Positions 1 through 6,866 are shown, numbered from the stretch's first letter. The stretch is 7,049 nt of DNA from Rikenellaceae bacterium (GCA_900767405.1 CAAFZB010000049.1:1-7049); one strand, 5' to 3'. The notes: a model not told the origin generated them from the sequence alone. Made by a program: numbers and translations.

Positions 1-349
1 CATTCCATCCGTCCTTGAGTTCTTTCCTGTATGGCGCTATGTGGGTCTGGGTCATAGTGTGAGAGGCAAGCGCCCGATGAAGCTTTCCGGTGGCCCATAC
101 AGGCCATTTGTGATGTTTGCAGTAGGAACCCAGCGAGCGGATGTGGTCCATATGGTCGTGGGTTATCAGAATCCCGTTTATTTCGTCCGGGCTGATTCCG
201 TGGAATGCGAGTTCTTTCTTGAGCCTCCGTGGGCTTACTCCGGCATCTATGAGAATCGGAGTCCTGCTTCCGTCCTCGTCGACGATGGCAAGGTAGTAGC
301 AGTTGCCGCAGCTTCCGCTGCTCAGGCTCTTGAAAATAATCTTACTCAT
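1..349 (-). CDS. MBL-fold metallohydrolase (WalJ/YycJ-like), N-terminal part
   Basis: This is a partial gene: the start is at 349 and the 3' end lies beyond the left edge; 116 codons are visible. The protein begins MSKIIFKSLSSGSCGNCYYL, which matches the opening of the cytoplasmic WalJ/YycJ-like branch of metallo-beta-lactamase-fold hydrolases (usually about 250-270 residues). The hallmark zinc-binding motif HxHxDH is intact at residues 64-69 (H-D-H-M-D-H), preceded by the ILIDAG strand at 32-37. There is no signal peptide. Family members are dinuclear metal phosphodiesterases or nucleases; in Firmicutes WalJ is linked to the WalRK regulon, but the substrate here is unknown. The start ATG overlaps the last 8 bases of the upstream TPR gene (ATGAGTAA), so the two are very likely co-transcribed and perhaps translationally coupled. 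The fold is certain; the WalJ subfamily is likely but rests on the N-terminal half only. Confidence 0.85.
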   Translation of the reverse strand, partial: MSKIIFKSLSSGSCGNCYYLAIVDEDGSRTPILIDAGVSPRRLKKELAFHGISPDEINGILITHDHMDHIRSLGSYCKHHKWPVWATGKLHRALASHTMTQTHIAPYRKELKDGWN

Positions 350-2378
350 TGGTCTTGCAGTATTTCGCAATCATCCTGTAAGCGTCCTGTATGCCCAGCT
401 CTCCGGCCTTGGAAAGGTCTATGCAGCCTTTTTCGGTCTCCTTTACCATAATCTGAACCAGTCCGCGGTTGAGGAAGGCATCTCCCATAGTGGGGCAGCT
501 TTCAATGGCCTTGGTATAGTTTGCAATGGCTTCTACCGGTTTGTTGGACACCGTGAAAAGATTGCCCAGGTCGAAATGGATGAAGGGGAACATAGGAAGT
601 ATGGCTGCAGCCTGTTGCAGGTCTTCGATAGCTTCGGAATAGTCGAAATTATTGGTGATATGGTCTTTTACCCTGGTCCTGGCTACTCCTTTGTCGTCCA
701 TATTGAGGGTGCTGACGTTCGTCTGAATGTTGGCGATGAACTCAATCATCTCGGCCCTCAGGACAGCTCTGGCCATAAGGTAGAATGCCTTGTACAAACG
801 GCTGTACCTGTCTTTCCCGGTTTTATCGTCGGCCAGGTTCACGGCCGTGTCGAAATGGTCCAGGGCGCTGTTGAACTGTTTGTTGGCAATATCGTTGAGG
901 CCTCTGAGGAAATGCTCCTGGGCATCTGTCATATTTTTCTTTCCGGCCCCCGTAGAGCTGTCTCCAGACAGGATGTACCCTATGCTGTGTTCCAAGTCGA
1001 TGGTCTCCTGCTTCGTGAAGTTCGTAAGATTGATTGTAAGGGGAGAATTGCTTTTGAAGCGTTCCAGCAGAAGGTTCTCGTATTGCTTTTCCAGAGTGTT
1101 GAGTTCGGGAGCCTGTTCGTTGCCGAGAACGAATTTGTAAAGCGGGCGCAGGGCCACGTCGATGTCTCTGCTCTGCACAAGCTCGTTGTCGAAATCCTTC
1201 TTTGCAAACTCTGCGTCGAATTCGAGAAGAGAACTGTATTTTTTGGTGGTGTCGGCGTAGCTTCCGAAATTCTTGCGGTTGGCTTCCTTGTATTCGTCTA
1301 TTTTCTTTCGTGCGGTATTGTAATCGGCCTTGGATGCGCTGGTTCGGCCCAGACGGCTTTCGGCAATGGAACGGCTCATATAGGCGTTGGCAAAGTCGGG
1401 ATAAAGAGCAATGGCTCTGGTATAGTCGTCCACTGCATCCTGATACTTTCCCAGTTCCATATAGATGGCCCCGCGGTTGTAATGGGCAAGGACATTGTCC
1501 GGGTTTATGGCTATCACGCGGTCGATGTCGCTGAGCGCGTCTTCGAAATTGCCCACCCTGGCATTGAGCAGGGAACGGTTGAAGAGAGTGAGGGCATTCC
1601 CTGGTTCAAGCTCAAGAACTTTGTTGAAGTCTTCCATAGCAGCGTTGTAGTTGGAAGATTCGTGGAACATTATGGCTCTCGTGAAATAGGCCAGAGTGTT
1701 GTCTGGCTCGTATTCAATGGCCTTGTTCATATCGTCGATAGCTTCGTCGAACCTATTCTGGGCGGCATACAGCCTGCCCCGCCGCATATACCCCTCGGCC
1801 TCGCGGAAATTCAGCCGGATAGCTTTGTTATAGTCGTTGAGCGCACTCAGGGTATCTCCCAGGAACAGTTGTGTTGCTCCTCGGTTGAGGTATGCCGAGC
1901 CGTCGGAATCCTCCCGGTCTATGTAGAAGTTGAAGTCGCTCAGGGCTTCCTTGAAATTCTGTGACAGGAAATGGGCAACGCCACGGCTGAAATAGATTCC
2001 GATGTTCCCGGGGCGCAGGTCTATCGCGCTCTGGAAGTCACTGAACGCTTTTTCGTACTGTCCGAACCTGCTGTAAGTGATGCCGCGGAAATGATATCCG
2101 TTTGTGAATACGGGATTCAGCCGGATGGTATTGTCGAAATCGTTCAGGGCACCTCTGACATCTCCCAGATTATATTTGGCGATTCCGCGGTAGAAGAATG
2201 TCCAATAGTCTGTAGAGTCCAGCCGGGCCAGAATGTTAAAATGCTGAATGGCAGTTGAGTATTTGCCCTCCTGAAGGGCCATCTGACCGCGTATGGAGAA
2301 AACTTCCTTGTCCCATTGGGCGTGCGCCGTGATGCAGGAGAGCATCAATACGCATATTATCGCTGCGGTCTTTCTCAT
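342..2378 (-). CDS. Secreted tetratricopeptide (TPR) repeat protein
   Basis: The protein has 678 residues and begins with a signal peptide (hydrophobic core about 4-14, likely cleaved after AHA at 20 before Q21), so it is probably periplasmic. Cys15 does not sit in a good lipobox. About ten tandem 34-residue TPR units follow, at roughly 25-56, 59-92, 93-126, 127-158, 161-193, 194-228, 229-262, 263-296, 297-330 and 331-360, with the usual alternation of small residues and a closing LxP or LNP turn (for example RLNP at 86-89 and ELEPG at 256-260). Residues 365-485 form a non-TPR linker, charged at its start. Further TPR-like helices occupy about 486-518 and 580-666. TPR arrays are protein-interaction scaffolds; no catalytic motif is visible and the partner is unknown. 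The start is chosen because the signal peptide begins there and a -7 promoter element lies 17-24 bases upstream. It is the first gene of a pair with the MBL hydrolase. Confidence 0.9.
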   Translation of the reverse strand: MRKTAAIICVLMLSCITAHAQWDKEVFSIRGQMALQEGKYSTAIQHFNILARLDSTDYWTFFYRGIAKYNLGDVRGALNDFDNTIRLNPVFTNGYHFRGITYSRFGQYEKAFSDFQSAIDLRPGNIGIYFSRGVAHFLSQNFKEALSDFNFYIDREDSDGSAYLNRGATQLFLGDTLSALNDYNKAIRLNFREAEGYMRRGRLYAAQNRFDEAIDDMNKAIEYEPDNTLAYFTRAIMFHESSNYNAAMEDFNKVLELEPGNALTLFNRSLLNARVGNFEDALSDIDRVIAINPDNVLAHYNRGAIYMELGKYQDAVDDYTRAIALYPDFANAYMSRSIAESRLGRTSASKADYNTARKKIDEYKEANRKNFGSYADTTKKYSSLLEFDAEFAKKDFDNELVQSRDIDVALRPLYKFVLGNEQAPELNTLEKQYENLLLERFKSNSPLTINLTNFTKQETIDLEHSIGYILSGDSSTGAGKKNMTDAQEHFLRGLNDIANKQFNSALDHFDTAVNLADDKTGKDRYSRLYKAFYLMARAVLRAEMIEFIANIQTNVSTLNMDDKGVARTRVKDHITNNFDYSEAIEDLQQAAAILPMFPFIHFDLGNLFTVSNKPVEAIANYTKAIESCPTMGDAFLNRGLVQIMVKETEKGCIDLSKAGELGIQDAYRMIAKYCKTNE

Positions 2379-2386
2379 AAAATTGC

Positions 2387-2394
2387 TATCTTTG
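2387..2394 (+). promoter_or_regulatory. Bacteroidetes -7 promoter element for the M28-like gene
   Basis: TATCTTTG is an exact match to the Bacteroidetes sigma-factor -7 consensus TAnnTTTG. It would place the transcription start near 2400, about 14 bases before the TTG or 23 before the GTG candidate start of the M28-like gene. No recognisable -33 TTG lies at the usual spacing; that position falls inside the first codons of the TPR gene. It forms the left half of a perfect palindrome. Confidence 0.6.
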
Positions 2395-2402
2395 CAAAGA
2401 TA
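2395..2402 (-). promoter_or_regulatory. Bacteroidetes -7 promoter element for the TPR-MBL pair
   Basis: Read on the minus strand this is again TATCTTTG, an exact TAnnTTTG match. It predicts transcription starting near 2389 and a leader of only about 11 bases before the TPR start at 2378. No clear -33 element is visible; its expected position is within the first codons of the M28-like gene. It abuts the plus-strand element as the other half of a palindrome. Confidence 0.6.
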
Positions 2403-2413
2403 ATACCTTTCGT

Positions 2414-3367
2414 TTGCGAATAGTGAATTTTCTTAGAAAATTTATTCTCTTTTCTGCCTTTGGCCTGACATTCTGCACAATGTCCCGGGCTCAGCATCGT
2501 CCCGACCTCGGGGATCTTGAAAAAGCTCTTAGGAATGAGGTCGAATTTTTCTGTGATACGATGCAGAGGGGAAGAGGATTCGGCGGAAGTGGAAAATTCC
2601 ATTCTACGGCATACCTGCGGAACCGTTTCGAGGGGGCCGGGCTGCTGCCTCTCGGAGGTTCGTACATTCACGAATTCGAATACAACGGAAAGTACGGCAG
2701 AAATATTGTCGGATTCCGTCCGGGGAGTCAAAGAAACAATTATGTTGTCGTCTCCAGCTATGTGGACGGCTTGGGGCTTTTGGCTGGAAAAATCTACCCG
2801 GGAGCCGACAGCAATGCCTCCGGAATGGCCGCCCTGCTTTCTCTGGCCGATTCCCTGTGCTGCACGGGACCCTCGGTAATCTTTGTTGCCTTTGACGGAA
2901 GAAACGCCAACTTCTCGGGCTCCGAGGCTTTCTGGAAAGAGCTCGCCGGAGGCCGTCTCTGTACTCCGGACGGCGCTGTTGTCAGACCCTATATGGTGAG
3001 GCAGATGGTTAACATCGACATAATCGGCAGCACTCTGGCACCTGTCCATCCGCGCTGGCGCGAGTATGTGATAGTTCTTGGAGACAAGCGCCAGTACGAG
3101 AGCATTATGTTGCAGAACAGCATCCATTCGCTCGGCCTCCGGGTGGAGAACAGCTACTACGGCAGCCGGGACTTTACGGACCTTTTCTATCGCAGGATAG
3201 GAGACCAGCGGGTGTTTATCAGGAACGGAATACCTGCTTTGGTGTGGACATCCGGCATAACGGACAATACAAACAAGGTCACAGATTTGCCTGTGACCCT
3301 GGATTATCCTGTATTTGCCCGCAGGGTGGAACTTCTCCGCCGCTACCTCGAGGCTTACAGACGCTGA
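2414..3367 (+). CDS. Secreted M28-fold peptidase-like protein, probable pseudoenzyme
   Basis: The 317-residue protein has a signal peptide (basic RK at 8-9, hydrophobic 10-21, likely cleavage after SRA at 26 before Q27). The rest follows the M28 zinc aminopeptidase layout: a VVV strand at 111-113, GADSNASG at 130-137, FVAFDG at 157-162, NIDIIG at 200-205 and NGIPAL at 271-276. The metal centre is degenerate. The first His of the HxDH-type motif is Tyr116, the bridging Asp of GADD is Ser133, the catalytic and ligand Glu pair is Arg163-Asn164, and the final His before KxTD is Asn287. Only Asp202 remains of the metal ligands. Known M28-fold proteins that lost zinc, such as nicastrin and transferrin receptor, bind proteins instead, so a non-catalytic binding role is inferred. 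No ATG exists before the signal peptide: TTG at 2414 or GTG at 2423 must be the start. The gene diverges from the TPR gene and converges on the GDPD gene with no gap. Confidence 0.85.
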   Translation: MRIVNFLRKFILFSAFGLTFCTMSRAQHRPDLGDLEKALRNEVEFFCDTMQRGRGFGGSGKFHSTAYLRNRFEGAGLLPLGGSYIHEFEYNGKYGRNIVGFRPGSQRNNYVVVSSYVDGLGLLAGKIYPGADSNASGMAALLSLADSLCCTGPSVIFVAFDGRNANFSGSEAFWKELAGGRLCTPDGAVVRPYMVRQMVNIDIIGSTLAPVHPRWREYVIVLGDKRQYESIMLQNSIHSLGLRVENSYYGSRDFTDLFYRRIGDQRVFIRNGIPALVWTSGITDNTNKVTDLPVTLDYPVFARRVELLRRYLEAYRR

Positions 3368-4210
3368 TTATTTTTTCCTGAATTCTTTCTTTCCAAGGAG
3401 TTCCCTTACCAGAAGGGGTTCGTTGGAGGTAATCTGGTCCACTCCAAGATCTATCATTTTCTGGATATCTTCTTTGCCGTCCACAGTCCAGGCATTGACT
3501 GACATGCCTCGTGAGTGGGCGTCGGCAACGAATTCGGGGTGGGAGATGAAATTGCTGTAGTGGTAGTCAAGTCCGTTGATTCTTTCGCTTTCAAGCACTT
3601 CCGGGGTGATTCTGCCAGAAAGGTACTGGTTTGTGAACTGAGGATAGTCTGCGGCGATTTTGCGGCAGGCGTGCCTGCTGAATGAGATGAATGCCACTCT
3701 CCTGGGGTCATAGAGACCTTTGGCTTTGAGAGACTCGACAGTCTTCTGAATAAGCAGGTCTTCTCGCTCGTCGCTCTTCTGAATTTTGAATTCGATTACC
3801 AGAACTGTGTTCCTGCTTTTTGAAAGCTGGTCCAGATACTGGTCCAGGGTAGGCCTCTTCTCTCCGTTGGGAAGAAGGTCGGTGTCAAAGTCTGAATAGT
3901 TGTGGTCCCAGATGAGTTTGCCGTTGATGTCATTATTGTGATTGACTACTACGATGTCGTCGGCCGTTATGTGGACGTCGCATTCGCTGCCCCAGCAGCC
4001 GTTGTCCTGCGCCGCTTTGAGGGATGCGATTGAATTTTCGCTGAAACCTGCAGCCTCGCATTTCCAGAAGCCTCTGTGAGCCACGACAGCGGTTTTGCCC
4101 TTCTGCTTAAGTTCGGGAAAGTTGCTTTTGTTTGTTTTTGCCTGAGTGTCAATGCTCAGGGCAAGGAGAACTGTGATGGCGAGAACCGCCGGAGAAATGA
4201 TTCTGTTCAT
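3368..4210 (-). CDS. Secreted glycerophosphodiester phosphodiesterase (GDPD)
   Basis: The 280-residue protein would hydrolyse glycerophosphodiesters to sn-glycerol 3-phosphate and an alcohol, a step in phospholipid headgroup salvage. A signal peptide (hydrophobic 7-19, probable cleavage after TQA at 24) indicates the periplasm. The GDPD barrel follows with its catalytic signature: AHRG at 44-47 (His45, Arg46), ENS at 58-60, the metal pair in ECD at 76-78 (Glu76, Asp78) and the second catalytic His91 in VNHN. Later core motifs are also present: EFK at 140-142, AWTVD at 240-244 and the C-terminal DQITSNEP at 258-265. Length is normal for a single-domain bacterial GDPD. All key residues are present, so it should be active; substrate preference cannot be read. 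It stands alone, driven from its own -7 element, and its stop codon abuts that of the convergent M28-like gene. Confidence 0.93.
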   Translation of the reverse strand: MNRIISPAVLAITVLLALSIDTQAKTNKSNFPELKQKGKTAVVAHRGFWKCEAAGFSENSIASLKAAQDNGCWGSECDVHITADDIVVVNHNNDINGKLIWDHNYSDFDTDLLPNGEKRPTLDQYLDQLSKSRNTVLVIEFKIQKSDEREDLLIQKTVESLKAKGLYDPRRVAFISFSRHACRKIAADYPQFTNQYLSGRITPEVLESERINGLDYHYSNFISHPEFVADAHSRGMSVNAWTVDGKEDIQKMIDLGVDQITSNEPLLVRELLGKKEFRKK

Positions 4211-4239
4211 ATCAATTTCGATTGTTTTTAACTACTCAT

Positions 4240-4247
4240 CAAATTTA
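4240..4247 (-). promoter_or_regulatory. Bacteroidetes -7 promoter element for the GDPD gene
   Basis: On the minus strand this reads TAAATTTG, an exact TAnnTTTG match, predicting transcription starting near 4234 and a leader of about 24 bases before the ATG at 4210. The surrounding leader is AT-rich without a Shine-Dalgarno site. A matching -33 element is not evident. Confidence 0.55.
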
Positions 4248-4252
4248 ATTAT

Positions 4253-4260
4253 TATTTTTG
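4253..4260 (+). promoter_or_regulatory. Bacteroidetes -7 promoter element for pgi
   Basis: TATTTTTG is an exact TAnnTTTG match, predicting transcription starting near 4266 and a leader of about 20 bases before the pgi ATG at 4287. It lies 5 bases from the opposing GDPD element, pointing away from it. The only upstream TTG (4222-4224) is too far for a standard -33 box. Confidence 0.55.
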
Positions 4261-4286
4261 TAGAACGTTCGTTTATATAACAAAAG

Positions 4287-5576
4287 ATGGTAAAATTTGA
4301 TTACAGCGGCTGCGATTCCTTCGTGGACGGCGCTTTGCTGAAAAATTATGAAGAAAAGGCCTGCAAAAGCTGCAGGACCCTGCTTGACGGAACCGGAGCA
4401 GGCAGTGAATTCACCGGATGGAAGAGCCTTCCGACCGACATCTCCAATGAAGAGATGGAGAGGATTGAAGCGGTGAGGGATGACTGGAAAAAGCAGGGGA
4501 TAGACCTTGTGGTCGTCATTGGCATAGGCGGTTCTTACCTTGGCGCGAAATGCGCTCTGGAAGCTCTCAGACATCAGTTCATTCCAAAGAAAGACGCCCC
4601 CAGGGTGGTCTTTGCCGGGAACAGCCTCAGCGAAGAGTATCACGCCGAACTTCTGGACCTTGTGAAATTGTGCAATACGGCCTGTGTCGTAATATCCAAG
4701 TCCGGGACTACAACCGAGCCGGCAGTGGCTTTCCGACTGATTAAGAAACATATAGAGGATACTTATGGCAAGCAGGCGGCATCTGGCCGTATCGTTGCCG
4801 TGACAGATGCCAGGAAGGGAGCTCTCAAGACCCTTTCCGACAAGGAAGGATACCGCAGTTTCGTGGTTCCCGACAATGTGGGCGGAAGGTATTCGGTCCT
4901 TACCGCCGTGGGTCTTCTGCCCATCGCTCTGGCAGGTTATGACATCCGCTCGATGATGGACGGAGCGGCACAGGAGATGAAAGCTCTGCTGAACGGAGAC
5001 AAGTCGGCTCTCAAGTATGCCGCAATGCGCAACTGCCTCTATTCCGAACTCGGAAAGAAAGTGGAAATCCTGGTTTCCTTCAATCCCAGGATGCAGTACC
5101 TCGGGGAATGGTGGAAACAGCTGTACGGAGAGTCCGAAGGAAAGGAAGGAAAGGGCATATTCCCCGCCAGCCTTACATACACCACCGATCTGCATTCGGT
5201 AGGACAGTATATCCAGGAAGGGGAGAGGATGCTTTTCGAGACGGTCCTGTGCATCGAGAATTCCAACAGGGAAGTCCGCATCTGCGAAGACGAAATGGAC
5301 CTTGACCAGCTCAACTACCTTGCCGGCAAGAGGGTTGAACATTGCAACGAGATGGCCCGCCTTGGAACAGCCAAGGCCCATATCGATGGTGGAGTGCCGC
5401 AGATGACGGTGACCATATCACGCATAGACGAGTCCAATCTGGGGGCGCTGTTCTTCTTCTTTGAGTTCGCCTGTGGAATAAGCGCATACACCCTTGGCAT
5501 CAATCCTTTCAACCAACCGGGTGTAGAGGCGTACAAAAAGAATATGTTCGCTCTCCTGGAGAAGCCGGGCTATTAG
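4287..5576 (+). CDS. pgi: Glucose-6-phosphate isomerase
   Basis: This cytoplasmic enzyme interconverts glucose 6-phosphate and fructose 6-phosphate in glycolysis and gluconeogenesis. The 429 residues match the shorter bacterial form related to the Bacillus enzyme (about 445-450) rather than the 550-residue E. coli form. The sugar-phosphate-binding SIS motifs are seen at GIGGSYLGAK (79-88) and SKSGTTTEPA (137-146). The catalytic region YLGEWWKQLYGESEGK (271-286) supplies Glu282, His303 lies in TDLHSVGQ, and the C-terminal signature NPFNQPGVEAYK (406-417) supplies Lys417. The Glu282-His303-Lys417 spacing equals that of the Bacillus active site as I recall it. The start is the first ATG after a -7 promoter element, in an A-rich leader without a Shine-Dalgarno site. 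It is the first gene of a tight three-gene run, with the next start 3 bases after its stop. Confidence 0.97.
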   Translation: MVKFDYSGCDSFVDGALLKNYEEKACKSCRTLLDGTGAGSEFTGWKSLPTDISNEEMERIEAVRDDWKKQGIDLVVVIGIGGSYLGAKCALEALRHQFIPKKDAPRVVFAGNSLSEEYHAELLDLVKLCNTACVVISKSGTTTEPAVAFRLIKKHIEDTYGKQAASGRIVAVTDARKGALKTLSDKEGYRSFVVPDNVGGRYSVLTAVGLLPIALAGYDIRSMMDGAAQEMKALLNGDKSALKYAAMRNCLYSELGKKVEILVSFNPRMQYLGEWWKQLYGESEGKEGKGIFPASLTYTTDLHSVGQYIQEGERMLFETVLCIENSNREVRICEDEMDLDQLNYLAGKRVEHCNEMARLGTAKAHIDGGVPQMTVTISRIDESNLGALFFFFEFACGISAYTLGINPFNQPGVEAYKKNMFALLEKPGY

Positions 5577-5579
5577 TGT

Positions 5580-5957
5580 ATGAGGAACATGAATTTCATC
5601 TGGGTAATACTGCTTCTCATTGTGTCGAATGTCTTTATGACTTTCGCCTGGTACGGGCAGCTGAAGCTCATACAGTGGGTGCCGAGTTCCAGAGACTGGC
5701 CTCTGATTCTGGTCATACTGCTTTCCTGGGGAGTGGCTTTTCTGGAATATTCCTTTATGATTCCCGCAAACAGGATGGGCTCGAGAATAAACGGAGGCCC
5801 GTTTTCACTCATTCAGCTCAAGGTAATCCAGGAAGTCGTTACTCTTACGGTGTTCACTATAATATGCATTACCGTATTTAAGACCGAGACTTTCCACTGG
5901 AATCATTTTGTTGCGTTCGGTTGTCTTGTGGCCGCCGTTTTCTTCGCTTTTCTTTAG
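5580..5957 (+). CDS. DMT family membrane protein (DUF486)
   Basis: The protein is a small integral membrane protein of 125 residues with four predicted transmembrane helices at about 5-24, 40-61, 81-100 and 106-125. It matches the DUF486/DMT_6 family, recognisable from SNVFMTFAWYGQLK (16-29) and FSLIQLKVIQEVVTLTVF (75-92). Family length is about 110-120, so it is complete. These proteins are grouped with the drug/metabolite transporter superfamily and resemble half of a larger transporter, which suggests they work as dimers; no substrate is established. The start at 5580 lies 3 bases after the pgi stop; a second in-frame ATG at 5589, preceded by AGGAAC, is also possible and would shorten the protein by 3 residues. 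The close spacing implies co-transcription with pgi and the CDF exporter. Confidence 0.9.
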   Translation: MRNMNFIWVILLLIVSNVFMTFAWYGQLKLIQWVPSSRDWPLILVILLSWGVAFLEYSFMIPANRMGSRINGGPFSLIQLKVIQEVVTLTVFTIICITVFKTETFHWNHFVAFGCLVAAVFFAFL

Positions 5958-5969
5958 ACCGCGCCCCAT

Positions 5970-6866
5970 ATGGACCCGAGAACTCGCAGAATACAGAACG
6001 TTACCGTCTGGGGTGCAGTATGCAACCTGGTGCTTTCGCTGCTTAAGATGGCGGCGGGCATCTGGGGCAGGAGCGCCGCGATGACCGCCGATGCCCTGCA
6101 CTCCCTGTCCGACCTCATAAGCGATTTCATAGTTCTGATATTCAATAGGATATCGTCCAAAGGCAGCGACAGTGGCCACGATTTCGGACACGGAAAGTTT
6201 GAAACCCTTGCGACACTTGTCGTAAGCATCCTGCTTGGCTGGGTAGGTGTGGAGATGATGCTTTCGTCGGTACTGGGAGTAAGGGATGTGCTGAATGGCG
6301 TGCAAACGACAAAGCCGGGCATTATTGCCTTGGTGGCTGCCGCTGTGTCGATTATTGTAAAGGAACTGCTGTATCAGTGGACATACAGGGTGGGTAAGAA
6401 AGTCGACAGCCCTATGATGATAGCCAATGCCTGGCATCACAGGAGCGATGCCTTGTCTTCGATAGGAGCCCTGGCCGGAATAGGCCTTTCGATATTCCTG
6501 GGAGGAAAATGGATGGTTATGGATCCTCTCGTGGGGTGTGTGATGAGCATTGTCATTGTTTTCGTTGCGGTGAAGATGGCCTTGCCTTCGCTGTCCCAAC
6601 TGACCGACGCTTCTCTTCCCGATTCTGTGGAAAGAGAGATATGCGATATAATCACTGCTGTTCCCGGGGTAATTGACGTACACGAGCTAAAGACCAGGGA
6701 AAGCGGCCACAATTTCGTTGTCTCGGTTCATATAGTGGTAAGCCCCGATATGACAGTGGCCCACGCCCACGATATTACGGTGGCAATAGAAAACAATCTC
6801 CGCACCGTATTCGGCGCAGAGATGCAGATTGCCATTCACGTAGAGCCTTCGGTTGACGCTCTGTAG
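5970..6866 (+). CDS. Cation diffusion facilitator (CDF) family metal exporter
   Basis: This 298-residue inner-membrane protein is of the YiiP/FieF type and would export divalent metals (Zn, Fe, Mn, Co or Cd) by proton antiport. Six helices are expected at about 12-32, 36-58, 78-98, 116-136, 158-178 and 184-204. The transport site is His44 and Asp48 in helix 2 (ALHSLSD) with His156 and Asp160 in helix 5 (HHRSD). This is an HD-HD arrangement; E. coli YiiP has DD-HD. The helix 2-3 loop has the family FGHGKFETLA block (72-81). The cytoplasmic dimerisation domain (about 208-298) keeps GVIDVHELKTRESG (233-246), His254, His265, His267 and the final His290. Metal specificity is inferred, not seen; HD-HD sites are common in zinc transporters. 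The gene starts 12 bases after the DMT gene, completing the run with pgi. Its TAG stop abuts the stop of the convergent transglycosylase gene. Confidence 0.95.
   Translation: MDPRTRRIQNVTVWGAVCNLVLSLLKMAAGIWGRSAAMTADALHSLSDLISDFIVLIFNRISSKGSDSGHDFGHGKFETLATLVVSILLGWVGVEMMLSSVLGVRDVLNGVQTTKPGIIALVAAAVSIIVKELLYQWTYRVGKKVDSPMMIANAWHHRSDALSSIGALAGIGLSIFLGGKWMVMDPLVGCVMSIVIVFVAVKMALPSLSQLTDASLPDSVEREICDIITAVPGVIDVHELKTRESGHNFVVSVHIVVSPDMTVAHAHDITVAIENNLRTVFGAEMQIAIHVEPSVDAL

Larger units (their letters stand above)
2387..2402. repeat. Perfect 16-bp palindrome between divergent genes
   Basis: TATCTTTGCAAAGATA reads identically on both strands, centred between 2394 and 2395. Each half is a complete -7 promoter element, one for each of the two diverging genes. 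It may be simply two promoters back to front, or it could also serve as an operator for a dimeric regulator; the sequence cannot separate these. Confidence 0.7.

Noticed and set aside
303..1964. A 553-codon open frame on the plus strand opposite the TPR gene
   Set aside because: It lies wholly antisense to a clear signal-peptide-plus-TPR protein and the end of the MBL gene, has no recognisable domain, and is best explained by the codon bias of the real gene keeping the opposite frame open.
342..2378. Lipoprotein reading of the TPR protein from Cys15
   Set aside because: Residues before the Cys (M-L-S) do not make a good lipobox, and a standard AHA|Q cleavage site follows.
2375..3127. A 250-codon open frame on the minus strand opposite the M28-like gene
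   Set aside because: It is a shadow of the M28-like gene, which has a signal peptide and family fold motifs.
3361..3380. T-run just after the M28-like stop as a possible intrinsic terminator
   Set aside because: No stable GC-rich stem precedes the T-run, and the Ts encode the Lys-rich C-terminus of the GDPD protein.
4245..5381. A 378-codon open frame on the minus strand opposite pgi
   Set aside because: pgi is unambiguous with all catalytic residues; the antisense translation resembles no family and begins inside the promoter region.
5805..6683. A 292-codon open frame on the minus strand opposite the DMT and CDF genes
   Set aside because: It spans two real genes antisense, is rich in His, Arg and Tyr in an unprotein-like way, and shows no motif.
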